Shown here piece by piece: positions 7,477 through 15,173 of a DNA stretch of 30,648 nt. The stretch covers positions 1-30,648 of the forward strand of contig JAYTCQ010000001.1 of the NCBI GenBank assembly GCA_043736395.1, in the 5' to 3' direction. A model generated the notes under the pieces. That model saw only the letters and a program-made list of their open reading frames with translations. It made no database searches and was not told the DNA's origin. The stretch comes from JAFDVL01 sp043736395. Lineage in GTDB: Bacteria > Acidobacteriota > Blastocatellia > RBC074. Made by a program: the position numbers and the translations under genes. The first letter of the stretch is position 1. The number at the start of each line of letters is the position of its first letter.

Positions 7477-8685
7477 TTATTTTTTCGCGTGATTTACTTC
7501 GACCTGAACTCCATCAGCGAGCTGATTCGAGGGATGCGCGACAACATTTGTGCCCGCTTGCAGGCCGCGTAATATTTCAACTTCCAGCGTGGTGCGATGA
7601 CCAATTTCAACTTCGCGGCGCTTGACGATTCCATTCTCAACCACAAATACATTCCATTTTTCTCCGTCCCGAAATAATGCGCTGGAAGGGGCTTTGATCA
7701 CCTGTAGATTTTCCCAGATTACGATTCGTGTTTCGACACGATAACCATCACCTAATGAACCAGGGTCTCCAATAAAATCGGCAATCACATTCACGCGTTG
7801 TTCTTCAATCCCAAGCGCAGAAATTTTGGTGAATGCCGATGGTTCAATCAATCGGACGCGAGCTTGTGAGGGTTGTTCTTCTCCATTCCCTTCGATAAAA
7901 ATTGTCGCTCCGGGTTTGATCTTAACGGCATCCGAAGACAACACGTCAATCACGATTTCGAATGCATGATTGCTGAGTTCAATCAGCGGTGTCCCGGCCA
8001 TCACCACGCGTTCGCTTTCTTCCAGTAACTTTGTCACACGCCCACGAACGGGAGCGCGAACACTGACGATTGCGCTATTTCCGCTCTGCCCTGCGCGTTC
8101 GACGACAATCAAGGCAGCTTTCGCAACATTCACTTCAGAGGCGGCGGCGCGGGCTTTAAATTGCGCGGCTTCGATTTGTTGTCGGCAGGTTTGGCTGGCA
8201 GTGCGGACGCGCTCAAATTCCTGACGCGGAATGTCTCCGGTTTCGACTAATTTTTCAGTTCGCTCATATTCGCGTCTGGTCTGTTCACAATCAGCCCGAG
8301 CGTGCTCGACGATGGTGTCGGCTTCATTTTTTAGTTGCTCTGCCGTGGTGACTCGCGCTTTCGCTTCCGCTAGTTGACGGGGATCAAGTGGAGCCATCGG
8401 CAATGGATGAATTTGAGCAATCACCTGATTTTGTTGCAGCAAATCGCCGCGATGTAAGTTAATGCGGCTCAGTTGACCGGTGATCGGAACCGCCACGACG
8501 AAGCGATCATGGACGCGAGTTTTACCTTCGGCATCAATCGTCACTTGCAATGCGCCTGTCTGGACTACCGCTGTCTCGACGCGAATCGGAGTCGGACGTA
8601 ACATCTTCGTCGTCACGTAAGCAACCACGCCGAGGGCAATAATTAGCAGCAATATTTTCAACCACAGTTTTTTCATGGAAGGCAT
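7477..8685 (-). CDS. HlyD/MacA-type periplasmic adaptor of an ABC exporter
   Basis: 402 residues from an ATG at 8685 that overlaps the permease stop by one base (TGATG), suggesting translational coupling. A second ATG three codons later (8676) is equally possible, and a longer frame to 8736 has no ribosome-binding site. One N-terminal membrane anchor (about residues 8-26) precedes a beta-barrel/lipoyl/hairpin adaptor: PITGQLSRINLHRGDLLQQNQVIAQI is the first lipoyl half, a long coiled coil runs from about 95 to 185, and VRAPVRGRVTKLLEESERVV is the second half. Together with the ATPase and FtsX permease it forms a MacAB/DevBCA-like tripartite exporter. An outer-membrane channel would have to come from elsewhere, perhaps the TolC protein at 20598-21923. 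Confidence 0.9.
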   Translation of the reverse strand: MPSMKKLWLKILLLIIALGVVAYVTTKMLRPTPIRVETAVVQTGALQVTIDAEGKTRVHDRFVVAVPITGQLSRINLHRGDLLQQNQVIAQIHPLPMAPLDPRQLAEAKARVTTAEQLKNEADTIVEHARADCEQTRREYERTEKLVETGDIPRQEFERVRTASQTCRQQIEAAQFKARAAASEVNVAKAALIVVERAGQSGNSAIVSVRAPVRGRVTKLLEESERVVMAGTPLIELSNHAFEIVIDVLSSDAVKIKPGATIFIEGNGEEQPSQARVRLIEPSAFTKISALGIEEQRVNVIADFIGDPGSLGDGYRVETRIVIWENLQVIKAPSSALFRDGEKWNVFVVENGIVKRREVEIGHRTTLEVEILRGLQAGTNVVAHPSNQLADGVQVEVNHAKK

Positions 8686-11051
8686 CACTCCCGCGTTTTC
8701 AGCACTTCGATCAAATCCAGATTTCTTAACCGCCATTGCACTAATAACCCTGAAAGCAGCGCCGCCGCCGTCACAATCACAAAAGCGCGAAGATATGTTT
8801 GCTGACTTAACACTAATGGCAATCGCATCAATTCTGTATCAATGGCTATCGTAATCAACCACGACAGGCCGTAACCCAGGCCCCAGCCGAGCGGCACTGC
8901 AAGCAAGGTCAAAATTGCCTGTTCGCCTAACAACATCACGGCAATTTCGCGCTTGGTAAATCCGAGGACGCGCAAGCTTGCCAGCTCTCTCCCGCGTTCT
9001 GATAGAGCAATTCGCGCACCGTTATAAATGACTCCGAAAGCGATAATGCAGGCAAAGAAAATTAAGACTCCGGTGGACGTTCCCATCGTGCGAGCCAGGG
9101 TTTCATTGAATGTTTGCAGGGCTGCCGAAGGAATGCCCACGCCGCTCACGGCAGGAGTTTCTTTCAGTAACGAATACAATTTTGGAATCTCTTTCGCATC
9201 AACTTTCAGATAAGCGCCATTGATGGTTTGACCTTCCCGCATCAACCGATTTAGTGCGTGCAAATTCATATACGCAAATAGTCCGATCAAATCATCCACG
9301 GTTCCGACTACCTGAACTTCGCGGACTGGGCGCTGCCCTTCCAATACCTCTACCGTGATTGTATCGCCTGGTTTAACGTCCAAAATTTCTGCGAGCTTTG
9401 CACTTAACACTAACCCTTCTGACGGCAATTCCACGGGATTAAAATTCTGATCCACCGGGCGAACTAACCTGGCATTGTCTTCGACTCCGGAAATTCCGAC
9501 GCGACGCATCCGATGTCCGTGTCGCAATCGTGCAGGCACACCGCGAAATGCTTCGACTTTCATCACGCCGGGCAAATGTGCAAGATCATAGCGCGTTCGC
9601 GCCGCACCGGGTTCATTCAAAGTAACCGTAACGTCCTGTCGCATGACCGCATAGAATTGAACTTCGATCACACGCGCGATGGCGTCGTAGTACAAATAAA
9701 ATCCCGTCACTAACAACGCAACAGATAAAGAAATTCCAACCGTAGTCAGAAATGCTTTCACCGGACGTCGCGCGAGGTTTCGCAAAATGATTCGTGTAGC
9801 GGGTGACAACACGCGATGCAATCCCAATTGCTCAATAAATCCCGCCCGAAAACGCGCTGGCGGCTCCGGTCGCATGGCTTCGGCTGGTGGCAGTTGCACT
9901 GCGCGCCACACAGCCATCATTGCGCCCAGGCTGGATGAAACGAAACTTATCAGAATTGCAGTGGCAATAACGTTCGCACCCACTTCGTAACGCAACAGTG
10001 GAAACCGAAAATAATCCGTGTACAGCGATGTGATGCTATAGCCAAAATACCAACCGACCCCAATCCCGAGCAGTACGCCTCCGAAAATCGCGACAAACGC
10101 GAGTTGCAGGTAATGAAAACCAATGATGAAATTTCCATAACCAAATGCCTTCAGCACCGCAATCTGATCGCGCTGTGTTGCCACCAAACGCGATAACACT
10201 AAATGCAAAAGAAATGCGGTCACAGCCAAAAAAATTGATGGAAGGATTGTGCCGTTCGTTCTCAACTCGGCTATTTCGTTTGAGATAAAATGATTGGATG
10301 TTTGATCGTCACGATTATAAGCACCCAGGCCACCATACGTTTCCAGTAAGTTATCGAGGCGTTCAATAACTACGGCTTCATTCGCCTTTGGCGTCAGGGA
10401 AAGTGCGACGTCATTGAACGCGCCATCCATATTAAATAAAGGGCCGAGCGCGTCACGGCTCATCCACATCACACCGAATCGTTTGCTATCCGGGAACATT
10501 TCTCCGCCGCGAATTTCGTAAACATATTCAGGAGTTAAAGCGACGCCAACGATCTTCAATTTTTGCCAGCGTCCATTGATGATCACGCTGAGCGTATCGC
10601 CGGGATGCAAATCGTTTGCACTCGAAAACGCCCCGCTGATAATAAGTTCATCGCGTTTTCCCAAATCAACGTAGCGACCTTCAAGCAAATGTAAATCATT
10701 CAGCATTGGTGCCTGCCGTTCAGGAATCGAAATGATTCTCCCTCGTGCTGGTTCGTTCAATCCGGGCACGTCGACAGTCACTCCCGCAATGACTCGCGTT
10801 TGCACTGAAGCCACGCCGGGAATTTCTCTGATGCGTGCTGATAGCGGTTCCGGCGCACGCTTGAGCTGCGCGAAAACATCGGCGAACCGATAGTCGGCGT
10901 AATAGGCCGCTTGCGAAACCAACAAGGATTGGTACGTGCTACGCATTGCAACGAAGGCCGCGACGCCGCAGGCGACAACCAACAGCACCGCCATGACCTG
11001 CCCGCGCAAGTGCCAAACATCCCTAACTAATTTGCGATTAAGTGGCGTCAT
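8685..11051 (-). CDS. ABC transporter permease, FtsX/MacB type
   Basis: 788 residues from the ATG at 11051, two bases after the ATPase stop; a TTG three codons upstream is less likely. The layout is that of a duplicated FtsX permease: one helix near residues 15-35, a large periplasmic domain, three helices around 270-395, a helix at about 440-465, a second periplasmic domain, and three C-terminal helices (about 665-780). The sequence LASLRVLGFTKREIAVMLLGEQ near the C-terminus is the coupling-helix region typical of FtsX domains, and QIAVLKAFGYGNFIIGFHY is its counterpart in the first half. Such permeases drive lipoprotein, peptide or drug export through periplasmic adaptors. The substrate is unknown. 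Confidence 0.9.
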   Translation of the reverse strand: MTPLNRKLVRDVWHLRGQVMAVLLVVACGVAAFVAMRSTYQSLLVSQAAYYADYRFADVFAQLKRAPEPLSARIREIPGVASVQTRVIAGVTVDVPGLNEPARGRIISIPERQAPMLNDLHLLEGRYVDLGKRDELIISGAFSSANDLHPGDTLSVIINGRWQKLKIVGVALTPEYVYEIRGGEMFPDSKRFGVMWMSRDALGPLFNMDGAFNDVALSLTPKANEAVVIERLDNLLETYGGLGAYNRDDQTSNHFISNEIAELRTNGTILPSIFLAVTAFLLHLVLSRLVATQRDQIAVLKAFGYGNFIIGFHYLQLAFVAIFGGVLLGIGVGWYFGYSITSLYTDYFRFPLLRYEVGANVIATAILISFVSSSLGAMMAVWRAVQLPPAEAMRPEPPARFRAGFIEQLGLHRVLSPATRIILRNLARRPVKAFLTTVGISLSVALLVTGFYLYYDAIARVIEVQFYAVMRQDVTVTLNEPGAARTRYDLAHLPGVMKVEAFRGVPARLRHGHRMRRVGISGVEDNARLVRPVDQNFNPVELPSEGLVLSAKLAEILDVKPGDTITVEVLEGQRPVREVQVVGTVDDLIGLFAYMNLHALNRLMREGQTINGAYLKVDAKEIPKLYSLLKETPAVSGVGIPSAALQTFNETLARTMGTSTGVLIFFACIIAFGVIYNGARIALSERGRELASLRVLGFTKREIAVMLLGEQAILTLLAVPLGWGLGYGLSWLITIAIDTELMRLPLVLSQQTYLRAFVIVTAAALLSGLLVQWRLRNLDLIEVLKTRE

Positions 11052-11053
11052 AT

Positions 11054-11821
11054 TTACCAAACCAACTCAGCTGGTTTCGCCTTTGTAGAATTTTTCTTCA
11101 CTTCTAGAATCTGTCCGCTACCCAAACGAATGACCCGATCTGCCATTGCTGCAATTGCCGCGTTATGTGTGATCACAACTGTTGTTGTCTTCAATGTCTG
11201 ATTGACGTGCTCCAGCACTTCCAAGACTAATTTGCCAGTCGAATAATCCAGCGCGCCAGTGGGCTCATCGCACAACAAGACATCAGGACGTTTCGCAATG
11301 GCGCGGGCAATCGCTACGCGTTGCTGTTCTCCTCCCGAAAGTTGCGCAGGAAAATGATGAATTCGAGCACTCAGTCCCACCAATCGTAAAGCCTCTTCTG
11401 CCGACATCGGATGTGTAGCAATCTCTGTTACCAATTCAACATTTTCCAGTGCGGTCAAGCTCGGAATTAAATTGTAAAATTGAAAAACAAATCCCACGTG
11501 TTCGCGGCGAAAGCGTGTCAATTCACGGTCATTCGCATTCGTCAATTGATGATCACGAAAGCTAACTTCACCACTGGTCGGAACATCCAGACCACCGAGA
11601 ATATTTAATAAAGTAGATTTTCCTCCCCCCGACGGGCCTAGAATGACAACCAATTCACCTTCAAAAAGATCAAGGTCAACATCGCGTAAGGCATGAACTT
11701 CGACCTCACCCATGCGATACATTTTTGAAAGCCCTCGTGCGTGAAAAACTACTTTGATAGCTTCTGAATCCGAAAGAACTGGTTGAACTTCCTGCAACAT
11801 AGCAGGCGCAGTAATGGTCAT
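11054..11821 (-). CDS. ABC transporter ATP-binding protein, LolD/MacB type
   Basis: A 255-residue ATPase: Walker A GPSGGGKST (62-70), Q-loop in FVFQFYNLIP (111-120), signature LSGGE (161-165), Walker B VLLCDE (181-186), and a switch histidine in VITHNAAIA. The phrases HALRDVDLDLFEGELVVILGPSGGGKST and RFRREHVGFVFQFYNLIPSLTALENVEL are characteristic of ATPases paired with FtsX-type permeases. The first 20 or so residues extend beyond the usual domain start. The ATG at 11821 has AAGGA upstream. It is the first gene of the unit ATPase-permease-adaptor-P-type ATPase, with a sigma-54 promoter at 11848-11863 and a predicted leader of only about 16 bases. Confidence 0.95.
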   Translation of the reverse strand: MTITAPAMLQEVQPVLSDSEAIKVVFHARGLSKMYRMGEVEVHALRDVDLDLFEGELVVILGPSGGGKSTLLNILGGLDVPTSGEVSFRDHQLTNANDRELTRFRREHVGFVFQFYNLIPSLTALENVELVTEIATHPMSAEEALRLVGLSARIHHFPAQLSGGEQQRVAIARAIAKRPDVLLCDEPTGALDYSTGKLVLEVLEHVNQTLKTTTVVITHNAAIAAMADRVIRLGSGQILEVKKNSTKAKPAELVW

Positions 11822-11847
11822 AGCAAAAATCCTTATGCAGATAAATG

Positions 11848-11863
11848 AGCAAGCCGTATGCCG
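11848..11863 (-). promoter_or_regulatory. sigma-54 promoter for the ABC exporter unit
   Basis: Read on the minus strand the bases are CGGCATACGGCTTGCT. GG and GC are spaced by ten bases and the -12 box is TTGC. The predicted transcription start is near 11837, leaving a short leader of about 16 bases that still holds AAGGA before the ATG at 11821. Confidence 0.65.
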
Positions 11864-11884
11864 TATAAAAGCAATGGCATTTAG

Positions 11885-11904
11885 TGAAGGGGAAATAGGT
11901 CACA
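11885..11904. promoter_or_regulatory. candidate enhancer site for the ABC exporter unit
   Basis: GTGA and TCAC halves flank AGGGGAAATAGG, giving an imperfect dyad with the GGGGAAA core shared by the other control regions here. The centre is about 58 bases upstream of the predicted start near 11837. Its right end merges with the left edge of the second foldback repeat, so part of the symmetry may come from the repeat. Confidence 0.4.
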
Positions 11905-12000
11905 GATGATGCCGATCAAGCGGGTTTACGCGGGTCTGATGTTCAGCTCAGCGTAAACCCGCATCATCTGTCAAATCCGTGGTCTATTCTTCTGGCTTAA
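11901..12000. repeat. foldback repeat, copy 2 (degraded)
   Basis: Both arms contain the same core as copy 1, GCGGGTTTACGC and its complement, with ACAGATGATG next to it on one side and CATCATCTGT on the other. The left arm has an eight-base insertion (CCGATCAA) and has lost the outer ACCACGG part. The right end, CCGTGGTCTATTCTTCTGGCTTA (1408-1430 in copy 1), matches copy 1 except for one base, fixing the right boundary at about 12000. It sits between two divergent sigma-54 promoters, as copy 1 sits beside a divergent pair. Confidence 0.8.
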
Positions 12001-12010
12001 TTGAGTGAAT

Positions 12011-12046
12011 GTGGGGAAATTCGCGCAAGAGTGGGAATTTTCTCAG
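12011..12046. promoter_or_regulatory. tandem candidate enhancer sites for the phosphoribosyltransferase gene
   Basis: GTGGGGAAATTCGCGC (12011-12026) and GTGGGAATTTTCTCAG (12031-12046) are two copies of the same 16-base box with starts 20 bases apart. A third partial box (GTGGAATTTT) follows at 12047 and runs into the promoter. The first copy shares 13 of 16 bases with the box at 22025-22040. The centres lie about 62 and 42 bases before the predicted start, closer than usual for sigma-54 enhancers. Confidence 0.55.
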
Positions 12047-12055
12047 GTGGAATTT

Positions 12056-12071
12056 TGGTATGCGGTTTGCG
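12056..12071 (+). promoter_or_regulatory. sigma-54 promoter for the phosphoribosyltransferase gene
   Basis: The bases TGGTATGCGGTTTGCG have GG and GC spaced by ten bases with a full TTGC box. The predicted transcription start is near 12082, 42 bases before the ATG at 12124, whose ribosome-binding site is AAGGGA. Confidence 0.65.
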
Positions 12072-12123
12072 TTTTTAAATTTCTCAGTTCGAATATTTTT
12101 GCAAATTAACTGAAAGGGAAATT

Positions 12124-12792
12124 ATGGAACATTGTTTCTATGATCGCGCTGAAGGCGGAAAATTCCTGGCAAAAAAACTCATCGCTTACAAGGGGCGTGC
12201 AGATGTCATCGTATTGGCATTGCCTCGTGGCGGCGTTGTAGTCGGGTACGAAGTCGCTAAGGCATTGCGTGTACCGCTGGACGTGCTGATCGTTCGTAAA
12301 CTCGGCGTGCCGGGACACGAAGAGCTGGCGATGGGAGCAATTGCGACGGGCGGAATCTGCGTGATGAATGAAGATTTGTTATCGCACTTAACTGTTTCGC
12401 AGGCTGCCATCGAAAGCGTCTTAGAACGAGAGCGACAAGAACTCAAGCGACGCGAAGAAGCTTATCGCGGCAATCATTCTGCGCCTGAAGTGCAAGGGAA
12501 AATTATCCTCCTTGTGGATGATGGCATTGCTACCGGGACAACCATGCGCTCAGCCGTCGAAGCTCTCAAAAAGCAACATCCAGCGAAAATTATCGTCGCG
12601 GTTCCAGTTGCTGCGCAATCCAGTTGCGATGAATTCGACACTGGGGATGATCAGGAAACCTGCGCCTGCCTGCTAACTCCCGAATCGTTTCAAGCAGTAG
12701 GAGAGTGGTACCAAGATTTTAATCAGACAACTGATGAGGAAGTAAAAGAATTTTTGCAGCTCGCCAAGCGTGAACTAATGACAACCGTATGA
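12124..12792 (+). CDS. phosphoribosyltransferase family protein (COG1926-like)
   Basis: 222 residues. The type I phosphoribosyltransferase PRPP loop is ILLVDDGIATGTTM (about 128-141), and ALPRGGVVVGYEVAKAL (32-48) is the N-terminal loop characteristic of the COG1926 group. VRKLGVPGHEELAMGAIATGG (58-77) is the other strongly conserved segment of that group. A charged coiled stretch (about 97-115) separates the two halves. Family members are often next to stress proteins and erythromycin-esterase domains; the physiological substrate is not known. The gene is a single-gene unit behind the sigma-54 promoter at 12056-12071 and converges on the universal stress gene with seven bases between their ends. 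Confidence 0.88.
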   Translation: MEHCFYDRAEGGKFLAKKLIAYKGRADVIVLALPRGGVVVGYEVAKALRVPLDVLIVRKLGVPGHEELAMGAIATGGICVMNEDLLSHLTVSQAAIESVLERERQELKRREEAYRGNHSAPEVQGKIILLVDDGIATGTTMRSAVEALKKQHPAKIIVAVPVAAQSSCDEFDTGDDQETCACLLTPESFQAVGEWYQDFNQTTDEEVKEFLQLAKRELMTTV

Positions 12793-12799
12793 AATATTT

Positions 12800-13258
12800 T
12801 TACGCCGAGGGCGACCAATTCGGCGGGACGCAAACGACCGGGATCGGGGTCGCACGTAACACTTTTTCGGCAGTTGAGCCAAAGAGTAATTCTTCGATGT
12901 TGCCGCCACGATGTCCGCGCGTGCCTAACACAATCAGACTGAAATCAAGATCATCCGCGACACGCAAAATCTCGCTGAACGGTTTGCCAATCACGATCAT
13001 CATTTCCACATTAACATTTGCCGAGGGGTGCTCTTTGACAATCTCTTGCAATTGCGTTTCGGCCCTGTGACGCAAGCGTTCGGTGGCGTTTTCTGCCTCA
13101 CAAAAACCTTCCTCACTTAAGCGCGTCACAAAATCCGTATCAATCACGTGCAGCAAATAAATTTCACCTTCAGGTTCAATCAGTGCCAGCGCATAATCAA
13201 ACGCTCGCTGTGAATTCGGCGAAAAATCTATCGGCACGAGGATGTCTGCAAATTTCAT
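12800..13258 (-). CDS. universal stress protein, UspA family, ATP-binding type
   Basis: 152 residues, a single Usp domain. It starts FADILVPIDFSPNSQRAFDYALAL, has the LLHVID strand, and carries the ATP-binding signature G-2x-G-9x-G-S/T region as GTRGHRGGNIEELLFGSTAEKVLR (Gly112, Gly115, Gly127, Ser128), followed by PIPVVCVP. ATP-binding Usp proteins act as stress or dormancy factors; the partner is unknown. The ATG at 13258 has GGAG upstream. It is transcribed alone from the sigma-54 promoter at 13347-13362 with a leader of about 78 bases. Confidence 0.93.
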   Translation of the reverse strand: MKFADILVPIDFSPNSQRAFDYALALIEPEGEIYLLHVIDTDFVTRLSEEGFCEAENATERLRHRAETQLQEIVKEHPSANVNVEMMIVIGKPFSEILRVADDLDFSLIVLGTRGHRGGNIEELLFGSTAEKVLRATPIPVVCVPPNWSPSA

Positions 13259-13346
13259 AGTTGCTCTCCTGTTTGAACCAGATACGCGGCACGATCATTG
13301 ATTGTCACGGTATCTTTTGAAGGACACTTATTAACGAGGTTTAGTT

Positions 13347-13362
13347 TGCAACTCTGAGACCA
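13347..13362 (-). promoter_or_regulatory. sigma-54 promoter for the universal stress gene
   Basis: Read on the minus strand the bases are TGGTCTCAGAGTTGCA. GG and GC are spaced by ten bases and the -12 box is TTGCA. The predicted transcription start is near 13336, with the start codon at 13258. Confidence 0.7.
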
Positions 13363-13457
13363 AATAATTGGAGTGCATCAAAGCACGTGCTTTTCGTTTT
13401 TTTCATCTCAGTTCGATAAAAACTTTGCGATATTTCACTCACTATTGACTGTAGGCT

Positions 13458-13473
13458 GGGTGACTTTCCCCTA
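13458..13473 (-). promoter_or_regulatory. candidate enhancer site for the universal stress gene
   Basis: Read on the minus strand the box is TAGGGGAAAGTCACCC, with the GGGGAAA core. It is flanked by GTAGG and CCTAC halves 14 bases apart (13452-13475), another dyad. The centre is about 130 bases upstream of the predicted start, a standard enhancer distance. Just beyond it is an A/T palindrome (AAAAAATTTTTT region, 13479-13491) after the end of the copper operon. Confidence 0.45.
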
Positions 13474-13526
13474 CAACAAAAAATTTTTTACTACACTTTC
13501 CGTGATAGGCAATGACGTCGGCATAT

Positions 13527-14279
13527 TCATTTTTTATGCGTCTGAGCGTCCTGCATGAAAATTCCTGTAAAACTTTTCTCTACAGGTATTTCACGGGGAC
13601 TGAACTTAATCGGGTAAACACGCGACCAAACGTAATCGTACACCTGCGAGGGCAGGTCTTCCTTGAGTTGAAAATTGTACGTTTTCAGCCCCCCGGATTT
13701 GTCCTCATAGCCGACGATTTCAAACCGAAAGCGTTCGGAGTTACTGAAGTTTTGAATATCAGTATAGCGCCAGAAACGGGCGTCGGTCTGTGAGGTAAAG
13801 ATCACGCGATCAGCATAAATTTTGAGCGTGCCAGCACAACCGCCGAAGGCATGCAGATGCTTCACTGCAAGCGTAAATTGTGGTGCGCCATCACTCTGTG
13901 GCGACACACTGGTCACCAGCGGGTGCGGCACTTTTTCCAATAACAAGGCACTGATCTCCGGCGTAATTCTTCCTTCCAGCAACCTGAATTTGAAGATGCG
14001 GTCGCGCCCGATCATTCGTGGCTGATCTTCGTAAGTCGCCACTTCCAGTTCGATGGGTGACACGACGGTGAGTTGCCGGATTTCGCGGTATTCCCAGATG
14101 CGTGCATCACGCTTGTATTCGGTTTGGTACTCAATCTGCTCCGGCGTGATGACAAGTGTGCCGCGACATTTGCGTAGCGTATGTTCGTGTTCGACTTGCA
14201 ACGTAAAGCTTTGCGCGTGGACGAGTGGCGCGAGCAAGTATGCACTCCCTATTAGGACAAACCATTTCAGAACTTTCAT
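13527..14279 (-). CDS. exported protein with a duplicated PH-like domain, unknown function
   Basis: 250 residues: a signal peptide (about 1-22, ending VHAQ), then two copies of one domain of about 90 residues. Copy one starts FTLQVEHEHTLRKCRGTLVI (about 25) and copy two FTLAVKHLHAFGGCAGTLKI (about 133). Both keep H-x-H, one cysteine, GTL, an AR-x-W-x-Y motif (ARIWEYREI, ARFWRYTDI) and a GYED/TYED strand. The paired strands with a closing helix resemble PH/GRAM-like folds, but that is an impression and not a family match. The ATG at 14279 has AAAGGA upstream. It is the last gene of the copper efflux operon, ten bases after the transglycosylase, so it may monitor or protect the envelope. The single conserved Cys and His per repeat could bind metal. 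Confidence 0.75.
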   Translation of the reverse strand: MKVLKWFVLIGSAYLLAPLVHAQSFTLQVEHEHTLRKCRGTLVITPEQIEYQTEYKRDARIWEYREIRQLTVVSPIELEVATYEDQPRMIGRDRIFKFRLLEGRITPEISALLLEKVPHPLVTSVSPQSDGAPQFTLAVKHLHAFGGCAGTLKIYADRVIFTSQTDARFWRYTDIQNFSNSERFRFEIVGYEDKSGGLKTYNFQLKEDLPSQVYDYVWSRVYPIKFSPREIPVEKSFTGIFMQDAQTHKK

Positions 14280-14289
14280 ACGATTCCTT

Positions 14290-15162
14290 TCATTTCGCCT
14301 GGCGTTGGCTCAACTGTGCCCAGGCAGCCAAAACCGCAGGCACATAATTTCGCGTTTCCAGTGGTAGCAAGCCGCGCCGTGCCAGCTCCTCAAAATCGCG
14401 GAGGCCGGTTTTGTCAATCACCCGTTGAATCTTCCCTTCGCCCCAGTTGTAGGCAGCGAGCGCCAGCTTCCAATCGCCGAACTGCTGATAAAGGTCGCGC
14501 AGGTATCTGGCTGCTGCACGCGTCGAATGTTCGGGATGTGTGCGATGATCATTCAGCGGCTCGACTGTCAGTCCATAACGTACAGCCGTTGCAGGCATCA
14601 ACTGCCAGAGGCCGCGTGCGCCTTTGTGTGAGAGAGCCTGCGGGTTGAAACCACTTTCCACTAGAGCTACGGCGAGCAGTTCAACCGGAACCCGTTCTTT
14701 AACCAGAATGCGCGCCAGCGTGTTCTGATAATCACCATAACGGGCAACCACATTTCGGGTCAGCCTGCGCGCAGGCAGCGCATTGGTAAATAGTGTCTGA
14801 GGCTTTTCCGGTGGCGCGGGATTCAAGGCAGCGCGTGCTGTGGCAACCCTGCTCGCTAACTCATCAAGGAGATGACTCTGTTCTGATGGCGTGATTTCAG
14901 CAGTGATCGTTTCAGCTTGTTGCAGTGCGGCTTGGGCGCGCTCGCGGTCCCCCTGCTTTCGCGCGGCGCTGCTTTCATTGAGCAGTTTCGAGGCGGCGAT
15001 GACTCGCTCTGCAACAGCAGCGCGCCGCTCGACTGCCGCTTCAATTCTTTGCATCGCCCGCGCGGCGGGATCGTCTAGTGACTGTGCGCACACTACCGCC
15101 CGCATCGCGGCGAGAGCGGCGACCAGCAGCACGAACGTAACAATCATTTTCCTGAAGAACAT
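14290..15162 (-). CDS. lytic transglycosylase (SLT domain)
   Basis: 290 residues from the ATG at 15162, which has GAGG upstream; a longer frame to 15237 overlaps the pump gene and has no ribosome-binding site. A signal peptide (about 1-27, ending VVCAQ) precedes an Ala/Glu-rich coiled region (about 30-125). The SLT domain follows: VPVELLAVALVESGFNPQALS with the catalytic Glu of VESGF, GARGLWQLMPATAVRYGL, and AAYNWGEGKIQRV. Such enzymes cleave peptidoglycan glycan strands to give 1,6-anhydro products, often to make room for envelope complexes. It starts 11 bases after the CusA stop, so it may open the wall for the efflux pump, an inference from position. Confidence 0.9.
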   Translation of the reverse strand: MFFRKMIVTFVLLVAALAAMRAVVCAQSLDDPAARAMQRIEAAVERRAAVAERVIAASKLLNESSAARKQGDRERAQAALQQAETITAEITPSEQSHLLDELASRVATARAALNPAPPEKPQTLFTNALPARRLTRNVVARYGDYQNTLARILVKERVPVELLAVALVESGFNPQALSHKGARGLWQLMPATAVRYGLTVEPLNDHRTHPEHSTRAAARYLRDLYQQFGDWKLALAAYNWGEGKIQRVIDKTGLRDFEELARRGLLPLETRNYVPAVLAAWAQLSQRQAK

Positions 15163-15173
15163 TGTTGCCTCGT

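Noticed and set aside
8686..8736. N-terminal extension of the adaptor gene to 8736
   Set aside because: It overlaps the permease gene by 51 bases, has no ribosome-binding site, and the extension does not look like a membrane anchor start.
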